Counted from the stretch's first letter, positions 12,401 to 23,504 are shown. The stretch: DNA of 64,000 nucleotides from Persicaria tinctoria (GCA_037127255.1 JBANSL010000005.1:62929909-62993908), one strand, 5' to 3'. Numbers and translations: made by a program. The notes: generated by a model not told the origin, from the letters alone.

Positions 12401-14258
12401 ATTTTGATGCCAACTTTTTTTTTTTTTTTTTTGATGTCAACTTTTTTTTTTTTAGTGATGTCATATTTTACCGGTCAACCCATTTTGATGCCAACTTTCT
12501 TTTTTTTTTTTTTTTTTTTGATGCCAACTTTTTTTTTTTTTTGTTTGATGCCAACTTTTTTTTTTTTTAGTGATGCCATATTTTACCGTTTTGATGCCAA
12601 CATTTTGTGGTGACAATTTTATATAATTGATGGCATAAGAGCTTAAAACGTGGAATCAAAATATTGTCACTTTTCTAATGAAATGATTGGATGACTTTTT
12701 TTTAATGCCACTTTTTTAAAACATTGATGACATTTTTTGTGATGTCATATTTTACCGTTTTGATGCCAAAATTTTATTACATTTTATTTTCACTCTGATG
12801 CCACTTTTCTAATTAAATTATTTGATGACACTTTTTAAACTTTGATGACATTTTTTGTTTACTCTAATGTCACGTTGACCATTGATGCCATTTTGAAAAA
12901 TTTGTATCACATTAAAGAAAAAAATGTCATCAAAAATACTACTTTGAAAAAATATCATCAAAAATATGGCATCACGGTAAAAAAATATTATCAAAAAATT
13001 GACATAAAAAAGTGGCATCAAAGTGAAAATAAAATAAAGTAAAATTTTGGCATCAAAAAAAAAAAAAAAAAAAGTTGGCATCCCCAAAAAAAAAAAAAAA
13101 AAAAAAAGAAGAAGTTGGAATCAAAATGGGTTGACCGGTCAACGGTCAACGTTGACCGGTCGATGGTCAAACGGTTGACCATTGACCAACCTACCATATT
13201 GGGAAGGGACTAGGGCAAAACTAATTAAATTGATTTATGGGCTAGGTGGCTAATTGAATATTCAAAATAGTCCCTCTACCAAAATCGCCCATAATTAAAT
13301 CAAAAGAATATATTTTTTTTCCTTTTTGAATAATAATATTATATTATATTTTTATTATTATTATTATGTAATAATTTTATATTTATAATTGAAAGAATTA
13401 ATGAGAAAGCAACAAGTGGATAAGAGGCTTCTCTTTCAATATAAAAGTATTCAAGTATTTATTATATTTATATTTATATTTCAATGTGTAAAACAAGCAA
13501 AAAAAAAAAAGTTAGAGCAAACCAAATTGAACCATTTCTTCTTAGTTCTTACTTACTCATTAAATATTTAAATTCAGAAAAAAAAAAAAAAAGGAAAAAT
13601 ATGTCTCAATTTACTCAGGCTCAAAATTCCTACCTGGACCAGCCGGAATATGAATGCTCCTGAATTTGGCAATATGTTCTAAACTCACAAATAAAAAGGG
13701 AGCGCAAAGGTAACCTAGTGAGTTGTTAGCCCGACCCAAACCCATTTGTGATCGCATGCATATTCACAAGCCAAATAGACATGAGTAACATGCCAATCCA
13801 TCATCACAATTCACAAGTGAAGAGTAACACCAACCTAAGCTTTTATTTTTGTCTTGAACTGTAAATATATAGAAATCTCCTTGTGAACTATACAAGGAGT
13901 TCAACTGAAAATACAAGAACAAAGGCATAATTGAGATTCTATTGTAAATGAATAATTGAAATTCAAAACTAGACAGTAACTCGTAAGTGTGGAAATGTCA
14001 ACAAAAGTGTGGAAATTCAATATCCAAGTGAACAGAATTCCAAAAGGGAAATTGAGGAGGACAAAAAATCACAACGATTGAGAAAGCAAAATTAAGTTGG
14101 CAGTAAGCAATGTGAAGGAGTAATGAAGAAATTGAAACCTTATCGGAGGCAGGGTAGGAAGCTGAGGGCCCACGGGGTCTCACTTCCAGAACCCAGCCGT
14201 CGGGGAGTTCGAACCCCCTGCCGCCGCCGGCGGACACGATTTGCATTTCCGCACTCAT
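9458..14258 (-). CDS. Protein with two methyl-CpG-binding domains (MBD7-like)
   Basis: Five exons join in phase on the minus strand: 14258-14139, 10817-10704, 10615-10565, 10531-10310 and 9934-9458, giving 327 codons plus stop; all junctions are GT-AG. MBD 1 (about residues 17-63) is split by the giant first intron: ELPDGW...PASDK joins YYYEPHTGRQFRSLSSIKRYL. MBD 2 (about 149-192) is split between exons 4 and 5: ILPDGW...LRSDR joins YFIDPETRTKFRSVPEVQRYL. The C-terminus (PPEKITWTL...NWIPFLDES) resembles the conserved tail of plant MBD7-type proteins. Such proteins bind methylated CpG in the nucleus. Arabidopsis MBD7 has three MBDs; only two are visible here. Intron 1 is 3321 bp and carries a foldback transposon. 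Start MSAEMQ is the only suitable ATG before the first MBD. Family is clear; orthology to MBD7 is inference. Confidence 0.85.
10818..14138 (-). other. Giant first intron of the MBD gene
   Basis: The 3.3-kb intron splits the first MBD between the PASDK and YYYEP halves. Donor and acceptor are GT and AG on the minus strand and phase 0 on both sides. About 11360-12230 is very AT-rich with no recognisable feature, 12240-13290 is a foldback element, and 13300-14130 is AT-rich again. Other introns of the gene are 88-375 bp. Confidence 0.75.
12240..13290. mobile_element. Foldback (MULE-like) non-autonomous DNA transposon
   Basis: The two ends are long imperfect inverted repeats: the first ~60 bp (start GAGGGAATTTGGTG) matches the complement of the last ~60 bp (ending ACCAAAATCGCCC). 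Further in, both arms carry GACCGGTCAACGGTCAAC-type palindromic clusters (12355-12400 and 13130-13190), then homopolymer T or A tracts separated by repeats of TGATGCCA or its complement. The whole 1.05 kb can fold on itself. Flanks TTAATTAAA (12231-12239) and ATAATTAAA (13291-13299) agree at 8 of 9 bases, matching the 9-bp duplication of Mutator-like elements. It encodes nothing plausible. It lies in MBD intron 1. Confidence 0.75.
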
Positions 14259-14519
14259 CGGCGGTTGTCCTCTTACGGCCTCAAGCGGCGTCGTTTCAGG
14301 GGGGGAGGGTTTGGATTGGAGCCTGGAGGGGCTACTTTACTACCGCTTTAGTGAGAGAAGGTTTATTTTCCCCCTTTTTACCTTGATACCCAAAATGCTT
14401 ACTTCGTAAAATACGGAGTACTAAAATATCGTAGCTCACATTTGCACACAAAGTGCTCAAATATAAACACATTATCTCGTTATATGCAAAAAAAATTTAT
14501 CCCTTTTCAATAAAGTAGA

Positions 14520-14896
14520 GTTACTTCCTGTGGAACGGGGAGGTCACTGAGCAGTTCATACCTACGAGAGGCATTAGGCAGGGTGACCCGATTTTTCCAT
14601 ATATATTTATTTTATGTATGGAGAGATTGAGTCACATCATAACGGAAGTTGTGGATGAAGGCAGGTGGAAACCGTTGGGCATAGCGAGAGGTGGCCCCAA
14701 ACTGTCTCACCTCTTTTTTGCCGACGATATCCTTCTCTTCGCGGAAGCTTCGATGGCTCAAGTTAAGATTGTCAAGAAGTGTCTTGAGACGTTCTGTAAT
14801 AGCTCTGGGCAAAAAATCAGCTTGCTTAAATCGAAAGTGTTTACGTCCAAAAATGTGAAAATGGAGCTCCGAGCCCGTTCTGTAATAGCTCTGTGA
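14520..14896 (+). pseudogene. L1-type LINE reverse transcriptase fragment
   Basis: Plus-strand translation gives WNGEVTEQFIPTRGIRQGDP, then LSHLFFADDILLFAEAS with the catalytic FADD box, and SGQKISLLKSKVF. These are RT motifs of plant L1-like LINEs. Both ends are truncated. The string TTCTGTAATAGCTCTG occurs twice (about 14793 and 14878), showing a small internal duplication at the 3' break. Confidence 0.85.
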
Positions 14897-15100
14897 AAAT
14901 CGAAAGTGTCACGAGGTCTCGGTTTCAATCCCTACCTCTGCCTCTTTCCTTGGGTGAAAATCCAAAGTTTGTCTTGCTCCCTTTCAGTCGGTCGAGCCGG
15001 TCGGCGCAAGCCGGTTAACCTGGTATGTGGCTCTTGCCGGCTGTGTCACGTGTCCGGGGTTTGCCGTCAAAGGTGGGTTCCTCGTCATAAAAAAAAATCA
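14897..15100 (+). mobile_element. Possible 5'-truncated SINE or LINE tail
   Basis: The segment starts near a B-box-like GGTCTCGGTTTCAATCC and ends in an A-rich tract at about 15090-15098. No box A and no clean target duplication were found, so the assignment is weak; it could also be a 3' UTR of the neighbouring LINE. Confidence 0.35.
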
Positions 15101-15374
15101 ACCTACAAGCCAGTAAAGTAAGTAAATATCAGGTTGATCCACAGATAATCAAGTATTTCTAAGTAGCATATGTTTATCAATTAGTTGAGACTGATGGTTT
15201 TGGATGATCAAAGGGTTAATAAAAGAGCAGAAATTTCACTAGGTACACTCGTGGTATGACAATTTTCGCCGGGTATATAAAAGTTTTACAAATTTTGCGT
15301 GGTACCCCTCAGGTTTAAGAGAAATTCACGTTCCCCCCTATTTGTTAGTATATGTATTGAATTAAAAATTAGAA

Positions 15375-15505
15375 ATATTTTTTTTTATCTATATTGAAAT
15401 TGGTAATAATAGAATATCAAAGATAATCCTAAAAAGATTCGAACCCCCAACTTCATTTCTCCTACCGATACTCTCTAACCAATTGCGCCAGTTAAGAAAC
15501 ATGAT
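15375..15505 (-). mobile_element. tRNA-derived SINE
   Basis: On the minus strand box A reads TGGCGCAATTGGTTAGAGAG and box B reads GGGGGTTCGAATC, about 35 bp apart as in a tRNA gene, followed by a non-tRNA body and an A-rich 3' end (T-run near 15380 on the plus strand). These are internal RNA polymerase III promoter elements. Target duplications were not identified, so exact ends are approximate. Confidence 0.65.
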
Positions 15506-15623
15506 TACATATATACCTATATTACCTATATTTTTTTCAAACGAGGTGGGCTGCAGCATACACCAGCCCACCCCTAGTTTCGTCCCTGAGTGGGTGTCAC
15601 GTCGAGCTGCGGTGACGACGCAT

Positions 15624-16778
15624 AGGGTTGCTCAACGGGCCGGATCGGGCCGGGCCCGAACCGAACCGACCCAAATGGGTGGGGCCGAAACCGGCGGCCC
15701 GGTTTTTTGGGAGGGGCGGCCCAAAGCCCGAACCGAAGACCAAATATTCGGTTACGGTTTTTTAGTTTTTGGCCCGAAAAAACCAAATAGCACTTGTGCT
15801 TTGTTTTGTTCGGAAAATAAACCTATACACAATGTACACTACACTTTGGGAAAATTGAAAAAAAAAACATACAATTGATTATGTTTGATGGAAGTCAATT
15901 GATTATTGAAATAACCTGTAAATTGAAAGAGAGAAAAAAAAAAGCTCATGTGCTATCATGCTAGGTGCTTAACCAACAAAACCTTCAGTGCTCTCCTCAG
16001 ATCACCTTCGATCCTCCCCCTCTCCTCTCCGTCCCTTAAGCCAACCCGGCCACCGCCCCCGCCGCTACCTTGGCCTGCTCCACCCAATCTCAACCGCTCA
16101 CCCCTCCAGCGCTCCGCCGCTCCGAGTCGGCTTCTTCTGCAATCTGCATCACATCGCAACCCGTAGAGGCCCTCTTCCTCCTCGCCGTCTTCTCCTTCGT
16201 CGAGCCTGATTTTGTTTTCTTCACTCGTTTTGTTGCGAGTTTGCTATCTCCTTGACGTTCTATAATTCTATTGTTGTCTTGTGGTTGATTGAAATTTCTA
16301 GGGTTTGTGAATTGAAATTGATTTGGGGTTTTTTGGATATTTCGTCGAGCATGATTTTGTTTTCTTCCTCCTCGATGTCTTCTATGTTCTTTGTTTCACT
16401 TGATTTTCATCTTTCTTTTGCTACAACGGTTCACTCACCTTCACCTCGATGTGCTACTTGGCACGGACTACAGCTGCGATGAGAGAGTGGCGTAAGGGCA
16501 GCGACGGGAGATAAAGAAATGGGAGGCTAGAGATGCATGCGTGAAACTCATGAAAGAAAGAAAAGAATTGGCAGGGAGTTAGGTTTTTTTTTTAAATTCG
16601 TTTTTTTCGGGCCGGAGCCGAAAATTTTGGTTCGGTTGCGGTTTTCGACCAGAAACCGAATTTTCAATTTTCAAGGACCGAAACCCGAACCGTTAAATAT
16701 CGGCTCGGCCTGAAACCGACCTTTTTGGTTCGGTTTCGGCTGAGTTTTCGGGCCGGTCCTAATTCTAAGCAACCCTAT
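15624..16778. mobile_element. hAT-like non-autonomous transposon with GC-rich insert
   Basis: Ends AGGGTTGCT and AGCAACCCTAT are inverted repeats, and flanks CGACGCAT and CGACGCAC agree at 7 of 8 bases, as for an 8-bp hAT duplication. The subterminal regions (15630-15790, 16600-16770) are packed with GGCCGG, CCCGAAC and GGTTCGG motifs in opposite orientations. The interior (about 15950-16250) is GC-rich, unlike the flanks, and is followed by sequence resembling a 5' UTR; it may be a captured host fragment. No transposase is present. Confidence 0.65.
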
Positions 16779-16989
16779 CGACGCACGAGACAGAAATCGA
16801 CAGCGCAAGGCGACGCGGGCCCGAACCCTTAGGCTGGCAGGGTTGGTTTGTAACCTTCGACGAGGGAGTATATGGCCTCCGAAGAGGGAGTATATGGCCT
16901 CCAAAGAGGAGTTATTTGGTGTCCGAGGAGGTTGTCGGAGGTGAACCCCAAACAAGGGTTTGTGAGACTTACTATCCCTAAAGGTTCTA

Positions 16990-17390
16990 AAAATGGTTGT
17001 TAGTTTTCATTTCTACATTTTTTTAGTAGGAAAGAGAGGCAAGCCCCTCAAGTCTAAATGGGCTACTCAACAACGAGATGGGGGGTAGCCCTCCCCTTAC
17101 AATCATAATCCAGAATAAATAAAACAACTCCGGGAGGTTTCGAGAACTGGTGGAGACCACCCGAAAAGTCAAAAGCATGCGCTAATAGGGAGTCGGTAAC
17201 GAAGTTCGCTTCCCTAAAGACATGAAGGATCTAGACTTCCCAGTTTATTTTGATAAAGCCTTGGCATATTCCCACCAGGCTAGACATCGAATGACTTGTT
17301 GCCACGTCTTTTCGAATCAAGTCATGGGCAACCTTCGAACCCGTCTTAAGCTCCACCTTACGACAGTCCAGACCCCATGAAATATGAGGA
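16990..17390 (-). pseudogene. LINE RNase H-like fragment
   Basis: Minus-strand translation reads DCRKVELKTGSKVAHDLIRK, then INWEVSEFVFREANFVTDSLLAHAF. The REAN-x-x-x-D signature is the C-terminal part of the RNase H domain found at the end of plant L1 LINEs. Heavily decayed. Confidence 0.6.
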
Positions 17391-17415
17391 TAAAGATTGA
17401 GATTGGCATGTAGTC

Positions 17416-17485
17416 TATTAGCTTAATTGGCAAAGCGATGTGTTTGCCCATAAAGACGTGGGCTCAACTCCCACATGGGCTAATA
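17416..17485 (+). other. tRNA-like sequence (tRNA pseudogene or SINE head)
   Basis: The 70-bp segment opens TATTAGC and closes GCTAATA, a perfect 7-bp acceptor-like stem. A D-arm-like TTAATTGGCAA and a T-arm-like GTGGG...CCCAC with a 7-base loop are in the right places, and box A and box B can be drawn. The T loop CTCAACT deviates from the usual TTC, so a working tRNA is unlikely. Confidence 0.5.
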
Positions 17486-18111
17486 TGTTCAACTATTGTA
17501 ACTTGCTAGCTCTACAGGTTCGTTAGGCCAAGTGAAAGGAAAACCATTAGTTTTTTATTACAGTTTGTTTATGATTTTCACAAGATTTTTTGGCTTTATG
17601 ATAGAAAACCATTTTTTTTTTGCTACAAACAAGTTTGTTGTCATACATTTTGCAACAAGTCTCAGTTAAATTTTGGAGCATTTTGTTTGTTGTCCTACAT
17701 TTTGGCTTTATGATAGAAAACCATTTATTTTACTAAAATCTTCAATGGGTTGAGGTCTTTGGTGGATTTTAAGCCTTAATTAAGTCCATTTGAATAATAT
17801 AAAGTGATCATTCTTCGACTATTAATAAAACCTATGAAAGTTGATGCAAGCATTTGGTCTTTTAGTTAGGTGCTTAATCGTTGGACAGATTCATTCTTTG
17901 GCTACCGGATTTAATAAATACATATGTTTTTCCTCTAAATTGCTTGAAATGGTGGCCATGAGGAACTGTTATGATAGCTTGGCTTAGTATTTTTTACAAT
18001 TGTAACTCAGACTTTTTGTTTTTAGTAGACCCATATTTTGGTAGCACTTGTTATTTCTTTTTGGCTATTTTTTTTGGAATATGTAAGCAGTTTAATGCAA
18101 CCGGGTCTTTA
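17486..18111. other. Spacer between the two tRNA-like sequences
   Basis: AT-rich with no gene. TTTGGCTTTATGATAGAAAACC occurs near 17589 and 17701 with small differences, a short direct repeat about 110 bp apart. Confidence 0.5.
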
Positions 18112-18179
18112 TATTAGCCTACGTGGAAGTTGAAGCCACATCTTGTGCATAAGCACACGCTCTACCGTTTGAGCTAATA
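18112..18179 (-). other. tRNA-like sequence, second copy, opposite orientation
   Basis: On the minus strand the 68-bp segment again opens TATTAGC and closes GGCTAATA, with a D-arm (TCAAACGGTAGAGC), an anticodon-arm-like hairpin (TGTGC...GCACA) and a T-arm (GTGG...CCAC). It is clearly related to the copy at 17416-17485 but in inverted orientation about 630 bp away. Confidence 0.5.
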
Positions 18180-18244
18180 GGCTTCAAAGTAATTTTATAA
18201 CCCTTCATTTGATATACCAAGTCTTAATTTGTAAATATAGCTTA

Positions 18245-19044
18245 GAGCATGTTTATCATGAGCCCCGTCCCGGACTCTTAACTTACTTTTTAACTGTCAC
18301 GTCAGATTATGAGCCCCAACTTAGTTTTTCACCTTTTCACCAAATTATTAGTGAGCCCCGGGGCTCTTAACTTACTTTTTTTTTTTACCTATTTCCTTTT
18401 TCCTTCAAAGAAACAAAGTTGTTGTTGTTGCTACTACTGTTTTCATGTCCCACATTTCTTACCCCGTTTTTTCCTTATAATCTTTTTGTAATAATAATAT
18501 TATAAAACGGGAATAATTCCACGTTACATAGGACAATAATACGAACTGAAAGTTACAAGTTACTAGAGGGAGGTGGTATTTATAGGGAAAAAACGGGGTA
18601 AGAAATGTATTTTTTAATGGATAAGAAGTGAGTATATGAGTATTTAAATGTGTGATTTTTTTATAAAAAAAACATATACAAAATGAAATGGGTGTCTATG
18701 AATAGATAAAAATAAATTATATTCAAAAATATTTTTTTTTTACAAAATAAGCCCAAAAATCAGATTTTATATATATAAAAAAAAAAACATCGCTGCCCAC
18801 TCGTCCCCTTGGCGCAAAGCACAACATCTCAGCCCAAATTTCCCAAAACGGTGCCATTTTAATATTGCTTTTCGGAAGAAGAAAAAATTTAAAATGTGGG
18901 ACATAGCCCACCTTCTGACAATAAGGGAGGGCTCATCTGCGGGGATCAAATTTTCGGGCTCGTGGCCAGGTAAGCAAGTCTGTCTATTTTTTTTTTATGA
19001 TGTGTTAATTTGGTGAGCCCCCAGGCTCACCAATAACTTTGCTC
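18245..19044. mobile_element. Harbinger/Tourist-like MITE
   Basis: Terminal inverted repeats GAGCATGTTTATCATGAGCCC and (complement) GAGCAAAGTTATTGGTGAGCC are flanked by TTA on both sides (18242-18244 and 19045-19047), the 3-bp duplication of PIF/Harbinger elements. The interior has a second inverted repeat: TTTCTTACCCCGTTTTTTCC (about 18456) against its complement (about 18588). No transposase. Confidence 0.65.
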
Positions 19045-19099
19045 TTATACTATTGTAAAATAGCTAATGATAGAAAAAATAGACTTCTTTTTCTTTTTT

Positions 19100-20880
19100 C
19101 TTTTTTTTTTTGAACAGAAACGCGATTAGGAAGGACTATGAATGCGTCGTGGTCCACTCTAGAGCATCCTTATGAAGAGAAATTGCAATTCATGGTCAAA
19201 GAAAATTTGAGTAGCAGCTAAGGAGTGACCCAAAAGAGTCAACCGATCGGTTACACAGTTGTTTTCCCTAGACATGCTGAATTTAGACATTACTAAATTT
19301 TAGTAGATCCAAACGGGAATCCGAGATAGTCATCTCAATATCCCAAGGGCATTTCCAGTCGCCCCTCGATGCATTAATAACGTACAAATTTGTTCGATTT
19401 CAACATGTTGAATGTTAAGATTAAGTGTCTCTCTTAATCCATTCCTGAAAGCATGGGCTTCTACCGCCCAGACCGATGAAACAAACAACGGCCAACGTTC
19501 ATGCTTACCACATAAGCAAGGTGATCTCTTATAATATATCCAAATGACGCTTCTCCATTTGAAAGGAGGAAATCGTCAAAATTAAGTTTAAAATAATTTA
19601 GTTTAGATTTTTTCCATTTAATATTTTATTTTTTTCCTTGGCAATACTTTTTTGTCTGATGTAAAATGTATATAACCTTGTTCTTCATCTTCATCTTCTT
19701 TGCTGGCTTTTTCCAATTAAAAATTTGGGTTTTAGCATATTTGATGTAACCTCTAATATTGGTAGTTTCTTGTATGGAAATAATTTGGTTCCTAAAATGT
19801 CAAATACTGCACTAGATAGTAGCTAATGTTGTCATATTATTTGAACCAATCTTATTAAATGTATCTTGTATGATGATGTCTACCTTCTTGTTGTCCTTAT
19901 TAAAATCTTGGATATTCTACATGATATCAGGATTAATGTTATTGATGATTTGGGTTGTTGTTGGGCAGTCATATAGTAAGTGAATTAGATCCTCTTGTGG
20001 ATGGTTAAAGAACACACATTGAAGGGGTACTGCAATTCGTTTTTCTTCTAATTTTGTTTTGTTTGGAATGCCATTTTTTGAAATTTTCCACAAAAAGTTT
20101 TTTTAACTTTAAGATAAATGTCTAGTCCCCGTATCCAAGCACAAGGTGAGGTACAATGTCTCTTTTTCTTGTTGAACATGTCAATTGTAGAGCCAGTGGT
20201 AAACCACTCGTTGCTGTTGTGACTCAAATAGAGTCTATCTATGAGTTCATTTATTGAGATTGGTATGTGAATGATATGTTTCAATTAATTCTTTATCTAA
20301 TTGGCCTTTTAGTAGGTTTAAGAGTTTAGGAATATCCCGACACATCTTGTTCACGATGAATTGGCTCACCATGATCAACTTATCTATCGTAGCAGTATTG
20401 TGTGTGTGATAAGTGGGTAGGGAAGGAGCCAATTGTCATTCCAAAAATTGATGGACTCGCCATTTCCAATAAGCCATCGTAAGCCTTTTTTTAACTCCGT
20501 TGGGAGCATCGAAAGTTTGACGTTCCACTCTTCCTCTCGTATTCCAGTAAGGTTTTGTTTTTGAGGTATTTTTCTTGGACGATACGGACCCAAGGGTTAT
20601 GATATGAACCCAAGGTTTTGTTGTTATTTTTGAGGTATTTTTAAGGTATTGGTTTTTGTTTTGATTTGAGATATTTTTCGTTGTTTGAAATGCTGATTTT
20701 TGTAAGTTAATTTTTTGATCAAATACGTAACAATACTCATCTAGTATTTTCCTAATTTTTAAGCATGAGATTTGGCTAGTTGTTGTGAAAAATAATCATA
20801 TCATCTACAAATGATATTAACGAAATTTTGATTTCATTTTTTGTTAAAGATAAGCTGACATGTTGCTAATGTTCGTCGTA
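19100..20880 (-). pseudogene. L1-type LINE, 3' part: RT catalytic box to RNase H
   Basis: On the minus strand, from 20880 down: SNMSAYLQKNEIKISLISFVDDMIIFF (RT box FVDD, with frameshifts), INLQKSAF, then LRWLIGNGESINFWNDNWLLP at about 20500, a zinc-binding RT-associated region near 20000 (VFFNHPQEDLIHLLYDCP), and an RNase H fragment near 19500 (SSVWAVEAHAFRNGLRETLNL). Many stops are present. It is the continuation of the LINE pieces at 33563-33665 and 38196-38887, separated by the Helitron and a copia element. Confidence 0.75.
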
Positions 20881-21115
20881 TCTATATCTATATATAAACT
20901 CTTAATTTAGAAGAATTTAGACTGGTGTGGCAAACTTAGAGTTGTTTTAGGAGTTTTGACCAATAAAAAAAATTAGCCTTTTTTTTCTTCTTTTTTTTCC
21001 CGTTAATTCTCCTATTTTCATCTTTTTCCTTCCATTAAAACTAAAATGTCTAATTTTTTCATTAATTTTTTTTATTCCTCTTAAATCCAAATCCCCTTTC
21101 ATCTTCATTCATTTA

Positions 21116-21379
21116 CACTCTGTTTGGATGATGGGATTTGATGAGATTTTTAGAGAGGGAATAGAAAGAAAAACGAATTGAGTGTTTGAGTGGACAATTG
21201 GGAAGAATGGAAGGGATTTTAAATTTGGATAATTACCCTAACTGATGGGATTTTACACCCCAGCAAATTGGTGGAATTTGATGGGAAAGTGAAATTATTT
21301 CCCTTCTCTTCTCTCCCCTTATCTTTCTCAATTTTCAATCCCTTACCTCCCCTAAAATACCCACTTGCCAAACAGAGGG
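21116..21379. mobile_element. Tourist/Harbinger-like MITE
   Basis: Ends CACTCTGTTTGG and (complement) CCCTCTGTTTGG are inverted repeats, flanked by TTA at 21113-21115 and 21380-21382. 264 bp, non-coding. It lies in the 5' part of the Helitron. Confidence 0.65.
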
Positions 21380-21398
21380 TTAGGGTTTTGTTGTCCAG

Positions 21399-21740
21399 TC
21401 TCCGAAATCGAAAGCCCCATCCCTTCCAATGAGCAGTTCGACATCGCTTGTCTGAGCTATTCCATCCCTTCTGATGCCCATCTCCTTCTCCGAATTCGCT
21501 CCTTTATCCATCTCTCCTAATCGTAATCAACCATCACCAGACCCCATAGATTTCGACCTTCCGTAGCTGCCTCCGAAATCAAAAGCCCCATCCCTTCCGA
21601 TGAGCAATTCGACATGGCTTACTTGAGCGATTCCATCCCTTCTGATGCCCATCTCCTTCTCCGAATTTGTCCCTTTATCCATCTCTCCTAATCCTAATCA
21701 AACATCACCAGACCCACACACAATTGATTTCGACCTTGAA
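21399..21740. repeat. Tandem direct duplication (~165 bp unit)
   Basis: Two neighbouring units share long runs such as TTCCATCCCTTCTGATGCCC and TTTATCCATCTCTCCTAATC. The unit resembles a 5' UTR or first exon. A second, weaker pair of direct repeats follows (about 22038-22160 and 22190-22310, sharing TTTTATCAGATGAC). Confidence 0.7.
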
Positions 21741-22395
21741 GCAACAATTGGCCATTGTTGCCCATCTTCTTCTGCGAAGGTGAGCATATACAGTAGATAC
21801 GGTTTAGTGATTTTTATAAGTTTGTTATTTTTTAAAAAATTATTCCTATTCTGGTGAAGATTTTATTTTTGTGAAGATATTTCCTAATTTCTTTGAAGAT
21901 ATGGACTTATCTGTATAGGTGAGTCATAGATACAATAAATAACTAGATATGAACTGATTTTGTATATCATATAGATACAAACTGATTGTATAGGTTGGTT
22001 ATTTTTTTTTAATTAATTCTAATTTCTATGACTGAATTAGATTTGTTTCGTATTTGCCAAATGAATTGTTTTTATCAGATGACCCGGTTTGGTTTTTTTT
22101 TAATGTCTTCATATTTTTTTCAAAAAATCTTAAATTCTGATTAGATTTTATCCATTTTTTTTAAAAAATAAATCCTCTTTTCAGTTATTGAATTGGATTT
22201 GTTTCCCAATTGATTATTTTTTATCAGATGACTACATAATTTGTTAGTTTTTTAATTTCTTATAATTTTCTCAAAAAATATGAAATTCTGATTTGATTTT
22301 ATCCATGTTTCCTCCACTTTTATAAATACTGGTCCCTTATTAATCCACTCCCCCGTCATCCCATCAACTGGTTGTCACTTTGGTTTACCCTGTCA

Positions 22396-23271
22396 ATGAA
22401 AGGAGTAATAACCACGGTTTCTAGCGTCAAGGATATCTGTCAAGGCTCTACCATGAAGGTGTTCATAATGCGGATGTTCTCTAAGGGACCTTCTCTTGGA
22501 TCCAATACCCAACCAGCCTTGGAGTTGGTTCTCATTGATGAAATGGTTTGTACATTTCTCATATATTTTTTTCCATGTTTCACTCCCATTATGTCTATGT
22601 TCTCCATTTTTATATCTTATTACGTTTCGGTTCTTACTCCATTGCTCTAATTCCATTTCTTTTTCTTTTGTAGGGATGTCGAATTGAAGCAAACATTCGA
22701 GGAAAATTTATTTGGAGTAGTTCTAATCGTGTTAAGGAGTTTGCTACCATAACTATGTCGGACTTTATCCCTATTGACAATAATAGTCCATTCAAGTTCT
22801 CCCAACATCCGAAGATGTGATGGTTTATCTGTACCTCTTAATGGTCTTGAGTTTAACGATTTCTCAACTATTTTATCAAATTGCATAATATATGGCTTTC
22901 TGTTTGGTAATTATTAATCTCTACTTTTAATATTATATAGATTCTTTCCACATCTTTGTATTAATGTTCTTACTCCAACTTATTTTTCTTTTCTTTTTTT
23001 AGATGTTATTGGCAAACTCATTGAATATAGCGATATTATCACTTCTGAAATTAAAGACAACTCCATAACCAAGCGGATGACCATTAAGTTGGAGGATCAC
23101 AGATGCATCCTATCAAGTTATATATATGTATGTACATTTGTCTTCCACCGTGTTACCTTTTTAACTTGCTTTACATGTTTATTTAATGCAGCAACAATGT
23201 TCTACCTTGCACTCTTTGGGAGGACTTTGCTATTGAACTCTCTATGCACCTTTCCTCATACCGAATAGCTT
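22396..23271 (+). pseudogene. RPA70-like (OB-fold) gene remnant carried by the Helitron
   Basis: Four exon-like blocks with GT-AG borders: up to 22545 (LELVLIDEM), 22674-22906 (GCRIEANIRGKFIW...), 23003 to about 23128 (DVIGKLIEYSDI...KRMTIKLEDH) and 23192 to about 23271 (CTLWEDFAIEL). The LIDE-G-x-R-I-x-A, DVIG and CTLW motifs in this order are those of plant replication protein A large-subunit-like proteins, known passengers of plant Helitrons. Block 2 has a frameshift after SQHPKM, then DGLSVPLNGLEF resumes in another frame, so it is a pseudogene. Confidence 0.7.
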
Positions 23272-23504
23272 GATGTTAGGATGCAATTCAGAACATGTCA
23301 GGCATATCCCGTGCCCCTGAAGGAGAGGTATGTGATGGCAGTAATTATAGCGCAAATTATCTATCATGCATTTAAAGTATAAATCTATCATAAACATGAA
23401 GACTGATGAAAACCCAAGAAAATGGTATCAACTACAAAGAAAAGTCTGTAACATGATGAATAAACTATTAAGTTCAAAATTCAGCTGGCCAAAATCAGCT
23501 TTGT

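Noticed and set aside
12341..12613. Phe-rich open frames on both strands at 12.3-13.1 kb
   Set aside because: They are translated homopolymer T/A tracts of the foldback element.
17416..17485. Functional tRNA gene
   Set aside because: The T loop lacks the conserved TTC and the anticodon arm pairs poorly, so I list it only as tRNA-like.
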